Origin: Lachnospiraceae bacterium MD335
GTDB lineage: Bacteria; Bacillota; Clostridia; Lachnospirales; Lachnospiraceae
Direction: 5' to 3'
NCBI GenBank assembly: GCA_000403335.2
Contig: KE159632.1
Location: 70,986 to 134,985, forward strand
Length of the DNA: 64,000 nucleotides
The notes under the pieces were generated by a model. It saw only the letters and a list, made by a program, of their open reading frames with translations. It did no database searches and had not been told where the DNA came from. The position numbers and the translations under genes were made by a program. Below are positions 1 to 7,921 of this stretch, one piece after another (within the stretch, counting starts at the first letter, position 1; each line of letters starts with the position of its first letter).

Positions 1-12
1 AAACTCCATTCT

Positions 13-432
13 CTAATCCCTCCAGAACCTTGCCTTGATGTAGCAGTCATAGCTGCAATACTTCGGTTTCCTGCTCCGGTAAAAGGAAAACTCCCTGCCG
101 CAGCATTCACATTTCTTTGTGCAGAGGGCTTTTCTGTTCCCCTCCTGCGGATGCGCTTTCCACCACTGCCTCCGGCATCTCTCTGAGCAGAATTTCCTCG
201 GCCTGCCCGTCCCCGCCTGTGCCGTTTCCTTCCCGCAGCAGATACAGATGCCGTTCTGCACCTCCCGCTCCTGCAGGTTCTTCACGGTTGCCGCCACATA
301 CCCGCCCATCCCTTTTGCCTTGCAGTGGTTGCGGACGATGTCGCGGGAAAGCCCCAGCGCCTCCGCTATGGCACGGTAGCCCATGCCCTTCAGGCGCATT
401 TCCTTCACCTGCGCCGCCTCAAAATCGGTCAT
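13..432 (-). CDS. HTH (sigma-70 region 4-like) plus zinc-ribbon phage protein
   Basis: A 139-residue protein. Residues about 8-40 form a helix-turn-helix of the kind seen in sigma-70 region 4 and resolvase tails (RLKGMGYRAIAEALGLSRD). Two cysteine clusters follow: CICC with a later C-x3-C, and CECC with CSYDC, which look like two small zinc ribbons. The start is set by GGAGGTGGAGGG just before the ATG. It is the last gene of the minus-strand phage block in the window, downstream of an HNH endonuclease, where small phage transcription regulators and terminase genes often sit. The DNA-binding role is inferred from the HTH and the exact function is unknown. Confidence 0.7.
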   Translation of the reverse strand: MTDFEAAQVKEMRLKGMGYRAIAEALGLSRDIVRNHCKAKGMGGYVAATVKNLQEREVQNGICICCGKETAQAGTGRPRKFCSERCRRQWWKAHPQEGNRKALCTKKCECCGREFSFYRSRKPKYCSYDCYIKARFWRD

Positions 433-750
433 TTTCCCTCCACCTCCATCAAAAAAGGCCCAAAAACCAGCGTTTTTTGATGGTTTTTAAGCCCAAAAAC
501 ATGGGTTTTTCGGTACTTTCACGCAAAACTAAAGTGCCTGAAAGCCTTGAAAAATCAATGTTTATGTAAGATTTGGGGGCGATTTCCTATCCCCCCTGTG
601 CGAATTTGCGAAAACGCGCGTTTGAGGGGGCGGCGGTCGCTGTTTTTCGACAGTTGTAGAGATAACTCGACCCCCTTCCCCATGCAGATTTCCACGGGAA
701 ATGTCACAGTTTACTGAACCGTGGCGAAAAAAGAACCATCACGGAAACCG
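433..750. other. intergenic, no gene seen
   Basis: About 320 bases between the HTH/zinc-ribbon gene and the HNH gene. A short inverted repeat followed by a T run (CCCAAAAACATGGGTTTTT, about 491-511) could end plus-strand transcription. No conserved reading frame with a ribosome site is visible. Confidence 0.4.
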
Positions 751-1104
751 TCAGTATCTGTACTCCTGATAGCGGTCCTCCGTCATGGTCTTATGGTCGT
801 GGCAGTTCTTACAAAGCGCCTGCCAGTTGCTCTCATTCCAGAACAGCTCCGCATCCCCTCTGTGTGGGATGATGTGGTCAACCACGGTTGCTTTCACCAA
901 TCTCCCCTGCTCCATGCATCTGACGCAGAGGGGATGTGCTTTCAAGAAACGTATCCGTGCTTTCTCCCACCTGCCATCGTATCCCCGGACGGATGCGCTG
1001 GCACGGTCAGAGGCGTGCAGCCTTGCGTGTTCCTCGCAGTACATCCCGTCCGTCAGCTTGGGGCATCCCGGATGCCTGCACGGTTTCATCGGTTTCCTCG
1101 GCAT
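751..1104 (-). CDS. HNH endonuclease
   Basis: A 117-residue HNH nuclease. The N-terminal half has a CRHPGCPKL-type zinc cluster and CEEH. The C-terminal half carries the HNH core: VVDHIIPHRGD, then an Asn pair (NESNWQALC) and CKNCHDHKT. Family members cut double-stranded DNA using one divalent metal; in tailed phages a short HNH gene commonly lies beside the terminase genes and helps packaging. Ribosome site GGAGGCG lies before ATG 1104. It sits in the minus-strand phage block, and the neighbouring terminase would lie beyond the left window edge. Confidence 0.9.
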   Translation of the reverse strand: MPRKPMKPCRHPGCPKLTDGMYCEEHARLHASDRASASVRGYDGRWEKARIRFLKAHPLCVRCMEQGRLVKATVVDHIIPHRGDAELFWNESNWQALCKNCHDHKTMTEDRYQEYRY

Positions 1105-1125
1105 GGCTGTACGCCTCCTTCCCCT

Positions 1126-1545
1126 TTACTCCTGCGGCAGCCTGCCGCACAGCGCCCTGTAGGTCTGCGCCATCATCCTGCCCCACTTCTCCTGCTCACC
1201 GGCCACAGCCTTTAGCTGCTCCGCCAGCGTGTGCATATGGAACCGCGGCGCATAGTTATCCAGCGTCTCGTTGATGTCCGTCAGATCGAACCGCTCATGC
1301 AGGTTCTCCGCCATCACCGCGTTCATGCATTCCAGATCCTCCGCCAGCGTCCCTAAGATCAGTTCCTCCAGTTCCGCCGCTGTTTGGAATGTGTGGAACA
1401 CTTCAAAATATCCGTGTTCCTTATCGTACACATAAAAGAAATGTGTGCCGCTCCTGCCAAGCGCGATGTCCGCATCCCGCTCCGAGAAATAATCCCGGTA
1501 CCGCTCTGCCACCTCCAGCGCTTCCTCCCAGCCTTCCGGCATCAT
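1126..1545 (-). CDS. phage hypothetical protein
   Basis: A 139-residue acidic, mostly helical protein with no motif I recognise. It starts MMPEGWEEALEVAERY and is preceded by GGGAGG. It has no signal peptide or membrane segment. It lies between the HNH gene and a reversed small gene in the phage block. Length, ribosome site and codon pattern support it as real, but no function can be named. Confidence 0.65.
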   Translation of the reverse strand: MMPEGWEEALEVAERYRDYFSERDADIALGRSGTHFFYVYDKEHGYFEVFHTFQTAAELEELILGTLAEDLECMNAVMAENLHERFDLTDINETLDNYAPRFHMHTLAEQLKAVAGEQEKWGRMMAQTYRALCGRLPQE

Positions 1546-1734
1546 GCTAAAACCTCCCTTCCTTAGTTGGTGTGGGCATTTTAACTCTGAATCCCGTCAA
1601 TAGCAAGGTGGTTTCCCGCTTATCTCCCAAAGTGGCAGGGTGCTTAAAAAACCGCCGCTTTCTTTGTCACTATCTGGTATTGGCTGCCCCGCCGCCCCTG
1701 TTTTAAACTGTCTCCCGAAAGGAGGTGGCGTGCC

Positions 1735-2013
1735 ATGACGGACGGGGAATTCCTCACCCAGACCATCATAGAGCGGATGGACCTTATCTTCCGGCGCAAT
1801 AACAAAGAGCCGACAGAGGAAGAAAAAGCAGCAAGGCAGGAGCAGGACGCACAGTTCCGGCGCATCCTTGACAGCCTCCCGGAAGATGACCGGGAAGTGT
1901 TAAAGGAAATGCAGACGGAGGCATTCCGCAGGGCTGCCCGCGAAAACGAGCTTTATTACCGCGAGGGGCTTAAGGACGGCTTTACCGTCTGCCGCTTCGT
2001 GAACGGCGGGTAA
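1735..2013 (+). CDS. small plus-strand phage hypothetical
   Basis: A 92-residue, charged, helical protein beginning MTDGEFLTQTIIERMDLIF. AAAGGAGGTGG lies before the ATG at 1735. It is the only convincing plus-strand gene in the first 13 kb, opposite to the whole prophage block, and so probably has its own promoter upstream (about 1640-1730). The sequence EEEKAARQEQDAQFRRILDS suggests a coiled coil. No family recognised. Confidence 0.6.
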   Translation: MTDGEFLTQTIIERMDLIFRRNNKEPTEEEKAARQEQDAQFRRILDSLPEDDREVLKEMQTEAFRRAARENELYYREGLKDGFTVCRFVNGG

Positions 2014-2058
2014 GGCGGACGGGCGGCAGTGACGGAAAACGCTGCCGCCCGGAAAGCA

Positions 2059-2259
2059 TCACCACTTCTTCACACCGCCGTAGTATTTATCAGCGATGGC
2101 CTCCTGCTGGTACTCCGGCAGGCTCCGTAATCTCTCGCTCACTTTCTCCAATGACTGCGCCTGTTCTTCCCTCGTCTTATGGAAATGGCAGGTTTCACCT
2201 CCACACTTCCCACCGCTCAATATACTGCACTTCCCATCCTTCATAGCAAAACAGTCCAT
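2059..2259 (-). CDS. small Cys-rich phage protein
   Basis: A 66-residue protein. The frame stays open further upstream, but ATG 2259 has AAGGTGG at the right distance and removes a doubtful extension. Residues 2-25 hold four Cys and a His (DCFAMKDGKCSILSGGKC, then GGETCHFHKT), probably one metal site. Short proteins with this CxxxxxGxC pattern are common in Clostridia phages and conjugative elements. A helical tail (EEQAQSLEKVSERLRSL) follows. Function unknown. Confidence 0.6.
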   Translation of the reverse strand: MDCFAMKDGKCSILSGGKCGGETCHFHKTREEQAQSLEKVSERLRSLPEYQQEAIADKYYGGVKKW

Positions 2260-2421
2260 AACATCCACCTTTCCACCCTTTCCGCAAAAGAAAAGGCAGC
2301 GTTGAAAGGATAAAGCCCGCTGCCCCATGCGGAGGACGTGAAAAAAGCCCCGTGGATTTTCCATCAGGGCTCCCTACACTTCTTCGCATCATAACCATAG
2401 CACAATATTTTTTCCTTTGCA

Positions 2422-2481
2422 ATAAACCACTTGGTAAACCATCCAGTAAACCACTTAGTAAACCAGTCAGTAAACCATCAC
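2422..2481. repeat. 12-bp tandem repeat, iteron-like
   Basis: Five near-exact 12-bp units, each GTAAACCA plus four variable bases (first unit ATAAACCA), directly head to tail. They lie in a 330-bp non-coding gap between the small Cys-rich gene and the sigma-like regulator, close to the phage replication genes. Such arrays in phage replication modules are often initiator or regulator binding sites. A role in replication is inferred. Confidence 0.6.
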
Positions 2482-2587
2482 GCAAAACCCTGTCCGCAAA
2501 CACGCATAAACACTGGATTCCTGCTTACCCCGCCCTTGAAAAAATGTCCTCTTGGACGGGAAAAACTTTTTCAAAAAAAATTTTTTT

Positions 2588-3073
2588 TTAACTCAGCATC
2601 ACTTCCAGGTCGTTTTTCTCCCGTATTTCGTAAAAAACATCCATCTCCTTCAGCGCCTTCCTCCTGTATTTCCCGATCATGGTATGAGAGACGCCGTACT
2701 TCTCGGAAAGCTCCTGCCAGTCCATCCCTTCCACCACCATGTCCGTTATGACCTCCGGCAACTTCCCGCTTAAGCGGCTGACGCAGTAATGGAAAAACTC
2801 GATCTCCGCCTTTTTCCTCCGGTACTGCTCTAAAAGGCCGTCAAACATCTCATCCTCCAGCCTGTCCGCCGTCTTGCGGTAATTTAACGCCACGGATGCC
2901 GTCCTGTCGGAAGTCTCGCCCTCCTGCACCTTTTCCCCTTCCGGCTTTGCAAGGCACATGGACTTTATCACCTCGTCCGCATCAATGCCGCGGAAATTGG
3001 TGATGCGGAATTTCAGTAAATCCACCTCCTGCTTTCTTGCCGCATAGCTCCTGAACATTTCCTCTGCTTTCAT
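2588..3073 (-). CDS. sigma-70-like phage transcription regulator (ArpU-like)
   Basis: A 161-residue protein. The N-terminal two thirds are helical and charged. The C-terminal 45 residues form a sigma region 4-type HTH (MDWQELSEKYGVSHTMIGKYRRKAL). Proteins of this shape sit at the end of early operons in Firmicute phages, where ArpU/RinA-type factors switch on late genes. The start ATG overlaps the helicase stop (ATGA), with GGAGGCGTGG as ribosome site, so translation is coupled. An A/T-rich run after the stop may be a terminator. Confidence 0.7.
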   Translation of the reverse strand: MKAEEMFRSYAARKQEVDLLKFRITNFRGIDADEVIKSMCLAKPEGEKVQEGETSDRTASVALNYRKTADRLEDEMFDGLLEQYRRKKAEIEFFHYCVSRLSGKLPEVITDMVVEGMDWQELSEKYGVSHTMIGKYRRKALKEMDVFYEIREKNDLEVMLS

Positions 3074-4416
3074 TCCACGCCTCCAATCCTCGCTTTTACC
3101 GCATCCACAAGTGCCGACTGCCCGCAGTCCTTTTTCTCCAGTGCCGCCATCACCCGCTCATCCAGTGTGCCTTTGGAGATTAAATGATGGATCACCACCG
3201 TCTCCTCCTGCCCCTGCCGCCACAGCCTTGCGTTCATCTGCTGATACAGTTCCAAAGACCATGTCAGCCCAAACCACACCAATGTGGAGCCGCCCGCCTG
3301 CAGGTTCAACCCATGCCCCGCCGATGCCGGGTGGATCGCCGCCACCGGGATTTCCCCGGCATTCCATTTCTGCATATCCTCCGCCGTGTCCAGCTCCACC
3401 GCCCCGGTGTGCTTTTTCAGCCTGTCAAGGTCATGCTTATACCAGTAGGCGATTAACACAGGCTTGCCATTCGCCGCCTCGACCAAGTCCTCCAATGCTT
3501 CCAGCTTGCGGTCATGGATGTGTTTTACATTCCCGTTCTCATCGTAGACCGCACCGTCCGCCATCTGTAAAAGTTTGTTGGAGAGTGCCGCCGCGTTCAC
3601 CGCGTCAATGTCCCCGTCCGCAAAGGGAAGGAGCATATCCCGCTCCAACTGTTCATACAGGGCCATCTCCTTTTCACTCATGGAAACCTCCACGCGGTTA
3701 TAAACGCATTCCGGCATATCCAGATAATCCACGGCCTTCATGCTGATGCAGATGTCGGAGATTAAATTATAGATCATATCCTCCGCACCCTCCCTGGGCT
3801 TATAAGAAAATACCATCTCCCGGCTCCGCTTGTCCGGCACGAAGAACCGCTCCCGGTAGCCGCCGATGAACCGCCCCAGCCTCTGCCCCATATCGAGGAT
3901 GCCGATTTCCGCCCAAAGGTCAATCAGACCGTTGGGTGCAGGCGTCCCGGTCAGCCCCACGATGCGCCGCACCATCGGGCGCACCTTCTTTAGTGCCTTG
4001 AACCGCTTTGCCTTATGGGACTTGAAGGACGAAAGCTCATCGATCACCACCATGTCAAAATCCCATTTATGGTTTTCCACCAGCCACTCCACATTTTCCC
4101 TGTTGATGACGTACACTTGCACCTTTTTATCCAGCGCCGAAAGCCGCTCCCGCTCAGAGCCAAGCACCGCCGACATCCCAATCCCGGAAAGATGCTCCCA
4201 TTTCTCCAGTTCGGAAGGCCAAGTTAAATAACAGACTCGCAAGGGTGCTATAATCAAAATTTTTCGGATGTCAAAATAGTCAAACAATAATTCCCATATG
4301 GCGGTGAGCGTGATCACCGTTTTGCCAAGCCCGCAGTCCAAAAATAACGCGCTCACCTTATGGCTCACAATAAACTCCTTTGCATACTCCTGATATTCAT
4401 GTGGCACATATCTCAT
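3070..4416 (-). CDS. SNF2-family DEAD-box helicase
   Basis: A 448-residue superfamily 2 ATPase from ATG 4416, which has GGAGGTG at 6 bases; a longer frame to 4455 lacks a site. Motifs in order: Walker A LDCGLGKT (about residue 30), motif II VIDELSSFK, motif III GLTGTPAPN, and C-terminal motif VI ARLWRQGQ. This is the short phage SNF2-like form without accessory domains. It is expected to translocate on double-stranded DNA during phage replication or recombination. It overlaps the VRR-NUC gene upstream and the sigma-like gene downstream, forming one operon. Confidence 0.9.
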   Translation of the reverse strand: MRYVPHEYQEYAKEFIVSHKVSALFLDCGLGKTVITLTAIWELLFDYFDIRKILIIAPLRVCYLTWPSELEKWEHLSGIGMSAVLGSERERLSALDKKVQVYVINRENVEWLVENHKWDFDMVVIDELSSFKSHKAKRFKALKKVRPMVRRIVGLTGTPAPNGLIDLWAEIGILDMGQRLGRFIGGYRERFFVPDKRSREMVFSYKPREGAEDMIYNLISDICISMKAVDYLDMPECVYNRVEVSMSEKEMALYEQLERDMLLPFADGDIDAVNAAALSNKLLQMADGAVYDENGNVKHIHDRKLEALEDLVEAANGKPVLIAYWYKHDLDRLKKHTGAVELDTAEDMQKWNAGEIPVAAIHPASAGHGLNLQAGGSTLVWFGLTWSLELYQQMNARLWRQGQEETVVIHHLISKGTLDERVMAALEKKDCGQSALVDAVKARIGGVE

Positions 4417-4678
4417 CCAGCACACCTCCGATCTGCTCCACCCCGTCAACCACATAGACAGGGAAACCTAAACTTTTAAGCTGCCGCATCCGCTTCACCT
4501 GCAATGGCCGCGGCTTCTTCCCCGGAGCCTTTAATTCCACGAATGCGATCTTCCTCCCAGGCAACAATACAATTCTGTCCGGCACCCCATCCAGACCGGG
4601 TGAGGTGAATTTCACCGCCATGCCTCCCATCTTTTTTACTGATACGGCTAACCGCCGCTCAATCTCACTTTCCCTCAT
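4397..4678 (-). CDS. VRR-NUC domain nuclease
   Basis: A 93-residue stand-alone VRR-NUC protein. The PD-(D/E)xK-type core is visible as GVPDRIVLLPGRKIAFVELK, the Asp and Glu-x-Lys being the expected metal ligands, then a Q-x3-R motif (LQVKRMRQLKSLG). Phage forms of this family are small structure-specific nucleases, often next to a SNF2 helicase as here. ATG 4678 overlaps the end of the YozE-like gene and its own end overlaps the helicase start, so the three are translationally coupled. Confidence 0.88.
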   Translation of the reverse strand: MRESEIERRLAVSVKKMGGMAVKFTSPGLDGVPDRIVLLPGRKIAFVELKAPGKKPRPLQVKRMRQLKSLGFPVYVVDGVEQIGGVLDEICAT

Positions 4679-4889
4679 CCGGCACCGCCTTTTCATAATC
4701 ACGCCAGCACCTCTTGAACAGGGCGATGCACTCATCGCAGGCAAACATCCCATCCAGATAGTCGAGTATCCGCTGCCTGTCCCCGTCTTTGGGAAATCCT
4801 TCTTCCTCATGCTTCATGTCCCCCGCAAGGTCGCCCCTCGGTGTGTCCTTCCCGTAATATTTCCCTATCATCCATTCATAAAAATTCAT
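4665..4889 (-). CDS. YozE/SAM-like small protein
   Basis: A 74-residue protein from ATG 4889 with AAAGGAGG upstream. The pattern MNFYEWMIGKYYGKDTPRGD, then FPKDG...ILDYLDG, matches the YozE_SAM_like family, a short helical bundle of unknown function. It sits at the head of the VRR-NUC/SNF2 group and overlaps VRR-NUC. Role in the phage cycle unknown. Confidence 0.65.
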   Translation of the reverse strand: MNFYEWMIGKYYGKDTPRGDLAGDMKHEEEGFPKDGDRQRILDYLDGMFACDECIALFKRCWRDYEKAVPDEGK

Positions 4890-5132
4890 TCTGTTCTGCC
4901 TCCTTTTCTGTACCAAAAGTTCCGAAAAACCAAAAAATCCCTATTACGCGCATATGGGTGTATTTATACGTCTTTCTCTCTCTTTTTTATAAATTCCATT
5001 TATATAATTATTTTTTGGAACACAGGAACACGCCCCTCTAAGCCAGTGCCTGTCTGCTGTTCCCATGTTCCGAATTTCTGTTCCCAAAGTGCCTTTATGG
5101 GAACAGCGGGCGTTCCGTTCCAGTTTTCAGCG

Positions 5133-7502
5133 TCACTCCCGTTTCGGAACACGCCTGTAAACCCACTGCGGCCCGTAAAGGGAAATGCGTTCTTTCTTCC
5201 TGCCGGAATCCCAGCCGCCGATACGCGCCATGATGGCGGAAATCTCCCCGCTGTCCATGCGTTTCAAGTTCGCCCTCTCCTTCCCGAAACATTCACACCA
5301 AATCTCCATATTGGAAACAGACATACGGCGCACCGTGCCTTTTAAGTCCGGCTTCCCGAAATCCTCCCCGTGAAGGAAGTTCCTGCGCTCGAACAGATCC
5401 ATGTCATCCCATTTCTCCGGCAGGAGCGTGTCGAGGTACTCCCGCACCAGCCCCTCCCGCTCATCGCTCTCCATCGCCTCCCGCTGCTCGGACTTTGCCG
5501 TGTCCTCCATCTTCCCGTCAAGGTAGAGCCGCTCGCCCGCCTTCACATACACAAGCACCTCCGCCCATATCTGCCGGATGTCATCGTTAGATAATTCCCA
5601 TGAATGCTTCCGGCTCCCGCCCGGCGTCTTTACCGGCCAGAAACGGCGGTTCCCGGTGGTGTCACGCAGATAACCTTTCTCCGCGTTGGTAGTACCGAAA
5701 AAGACGCACTGGCGCAGGTGCGGCGTAGCCCGTTTCCCGAAGGACGCACGGTAAATGTCGTTCTGCCTTGAAAGGAAGGAGCGCAGCGTCTCCACCTCCG
5801 CCTTTTTCAAGCCCGCCAGTTCCCCGATCTCCATGATCCAGTACCCCTGCAGTTTCTCCGCCGCCGTCTTGTCCTTCGTGTCGCTTAAGTTCAGGCTGTC
5901 GGAGAACCAGTCCCCGGCAAGCCGGGAAATGAGCGTACTCTTGCCCACGCCCTGCGGCCCGTTCAGCACGAGCATGGTGTCGAACTTACAGCCGGGGCTT
6001 AACACCCGGCAGACCGCCCCGCACAGGGTCTTGCGGGTAACGGCACGGACGTATGGCGTGTCATCCGCGCCCAGGTAGTCGATGAGCAGCGTGTCCACCC
6101 GCGGCACCTTATCCCACTCCGGCAGCGCATCGAGGAACTCCCGCACCGGGTGGTAGGAGCGGTCATCCGCCGCCTTCGTCACGGCGATATTGTAATTTCG
6201 CATGGAGAACGTGCCGTAATTCAAATCCACATAAGAGATAAGCTGTGCATCGTCCGCGTCCCGCCAGAACCGCCCCGGATGCTCCCACGGCACCGCTCCC
6301 TTGATCTCCATGCCATCACTGAGCTGGTTGAACACGATGCCTTTCAGCTTTTCATCGTTGTTCAGGATCAGCAGAAGGTTCCGCAGGGTGTTCTTCACCA
6401 CCGTGGATCGTTTCTCATACTCCAGTTCCTTCTGCCAGTCCTCATTTTCCCCGGAGAACTCCTTCTCCGCTTTCTCCATCCGCTCCCCGGCAATGGTCAT
6501 CTTCACTTTCTCATCCTTCACGGCAAACTCGCTCATGGCGGTAAAGGACGGGAGCTTTGATGCCTCGGTGTCCTCCGCCGCCTTTTCATCCAATTCACCG
6601 AATTTGTGTATCCGTACCATGTCAAAGGCGTTCATCAGTTTCCCGCAGGCCGGGTCGGTGGCATGATGGGAATAGGCGAATTTCCCTTCATAAATCACCA
6701 CGCCCGCCTGTGAGTCAGCCGGGATATAGTCATACCGCCCCGGCATGGCGCTTGGCTGGTAAACATCGGAAAGGAAGTCTGCTATTGCTTCCTCGATGGA
6801 ATACGTCCGGCAGAATGCGCCGATCACTCCATCCTTCGCCAGCGGGTCCGCCTGTTTGCGCATTTCCCTCTGGACGATATTCTGCTGCCTGCTGCTCACC
6901 GGCCACTCCGAGGAATCCCGCCAGTCCTTATACCGTGATAGCACCTCGTCCGGGTCAAGCGGCTCTCCCTCAATGTCCCGGAAAAGGAACTCCCCGTCAG
7001 CGGAGGTGGACGGCCAGTACATGAGGCGGCTCGGCTCGTAGGTGGTATCGTCGAACATCTCAATCCCGATGTCCTCCGCCACCTTCCTTGCGATTGCCAC
7101 ATATTCATCCGGCGACACCGGGCGGGATAAGATGATCACAAGGCGCAGCCTCGGATTCTCCGGCGTATGCTTGTGGGTGGAATAAATGAAACAGCGGTAA
7201 TTATACAGCATCTCTATCTGCTCAATTACTCCCGGAACTGCATGGTCAATATCCAGCGTTATGATAATGCGGAACTCCACACAGTCCTTCTTCCTCCTGC
7301 CGCCTTTCAGCCTGCCTCCCACAAAGCCGCCCACGTCCTTGATGGCGTCCTGCTTCGCTTTCGTCATTTTCATATACTGCTCCACGGTCTCCGCCGTGCG
7401 GATGGTATGGGAGATGCGGTTTATAAATTCATCCAGTTCCATCTCCACGTTGTTCCACCGTTTCTCCATCCTTGAATTGCCTGTTGAAATATACAGTTTC
7501 AT
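5133..7502 (-). CDS. VapE-type primase-helicase
   Basis: A 789-residue protein from ATG 7502, which overlaps the preceding stop as ATGA. The N-terminal part (to about residue 250) looks like an archaeo-eukaryotic-type primase: TLDIDHA supplies the DxD pair and THKHTPENPRLRLVI the downstream His region. The C-terminal part is a virulence-associated E (VapE) ATPase with Walker A GPQGVGKST near residue 515 and a later GTTNAEKGYL sensor motif followed by GNRRFWPV. Such primase-helicase fusions prime and unwind DNA in phages that replicate with their own polymerase, encoded just upstream. Confidence 0.9.
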   Translation of the reverse strand: MKLYISTGNSRMEKRWNNVEMELDEFINRISHTIRTAETVEQYMKMTKAKQDAIKDVGGFVGGRLKGGRRKKDCVEFRIIITLDIDHAVPGVIEQIEMLYNYRCFIYSTHKHTPENPRLRLVIILSRPVSPDEYVAIARKVAEDIGIEMFDDTTYEPSRLMYWPSTSADGEFLFRDIEGEPLDPDEVLSRYKDWRDSSEWPVSSRQQNIVQREMRKQADPLAKDGVIGAFCRTYSIEEAIADFLSDVYQPSAMPGRYDYIPADSQAGVVIYEGKFAYSHHATDPACGKLMNAFDMVRIHKFGELDEKAAEDTEASKLPSFTAMSEFAVKDEKVKMTIAGERMEKAEKEFSGENEDWQKELEYEKRSTVVKNTLRNLLLILNNDEKLKGIVFNQLSDGMEIKGAVPWEHPGRFWRDADDAQLISYVDLNYGTFSMRNYNIAVTKAADDRSYHPVREFLDALPEWDKVPRVDTLLIDYLGADDTPYVRAVTRKTLCGAVCRVLSPGCKFDTMLVLNGPQGVGKSTLISRLAGDWFSDSLNLSDTKDKTAAEKLQGYWIMEIGELAGLKKAEVETLRSFLSRQNDIYRASFGKRATPHLRQCVFFGTTNAEKGYLRDTTGNRRFWPVKTPGGSRKHSWELSNDDIRQIWAEVLVYVKAGERLYLDGKMEDTAKSEQREAMESDEREGLVREYLDTLLPEKWDDMDLFERRNFLHGEDFGKPDLKGTVRRMSVSNMEIWCECFGKERANLKRMDSGEISAIMARIGGWDSGRKKERISLYGPQWVYRRVPKRE

Positions 7503-7909
7503 TCCCTCTTTCCCCCGTTCTCCAATAATTTCAGATTTTTCATGCACTGGTTGTAAATGATCTGTTCCTCCCTGGCTTTCCTCCGATAGAAATGCCATTC
7601 CTCCGATTTTGCCGTAAGGGACTGTGCCTTTTCCGAAAAAGCCTTAACTTTCCCGGAATGCTCCCGTGCCTTTATCCGTAAGAACTGTTTTAATTTCTCC
7701 TTATCCTCATCTTTCGCAAAGCGCCGGATCAGCGGGAACACCTTCCTTGCCACCGCCAACCTGCATGGGAAGAACTCATGGATATAAAGCTCCATCCTCC
7801 CGTTCTTATAAACCATCTTCACCGTTTCCTTTTCTTCTTTCTGCTCCGCCATACGCATCCCGCCGTAGGCAGTCGGGTCATGGTACCCTTCCGCATTCCT
7901 TCTCTCCAT
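7499..7909 (-). CDS. phage hypothetical, basic helical protein
   Basis: A 136-residue, very Lys/Glu-rich, mostly helical protein with a probable coiled coil over residues 75-125. GAGGGAG lies before ATG 7909. It lies between the DNA polymerase and VapE genes, overlapping VapE by ATGA, so it is part of the replication operon. No family recognised; a DNA-associated helper role would only be a guess. Confidence 0.65.
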   Translation of the reverse strand: MERRNAEGYHDPTAYGGMRMAEQKEEKETVKMVYKNGRMELYIHEFFPCRLAVARKVFPLIRRFAKDEDKEKLKQFLRIKAREHSGKVKAFSEKAQSLTAKSEEWHFYRRKAREEQIIYNQCMKNLKLLENGGKRE

Positions 7910-7921
7910 ATATTTCTCCCT

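Noticed and set aside
117-569. Long Pro/Ser-rich plus-strand frame opposite the first phage gene
   Set aside because: Shadow of a GC-rich minus-strand gene with clear zinc-ribbon motifs; no ribosome site or family.
2431-2751. Plus-strand frame with VNHPVNHLVNQSVNH repeats
   Set aside because: It is the translation of the 12-bp tandem repeat running into the antisense of the sigma-like gene; no ribosome site.
3111-3746. 211-codon plus-strand frame within the helicase
   Set aside because: Antisense of conserved helicase motifs; low-complexity Pro-rich translation.
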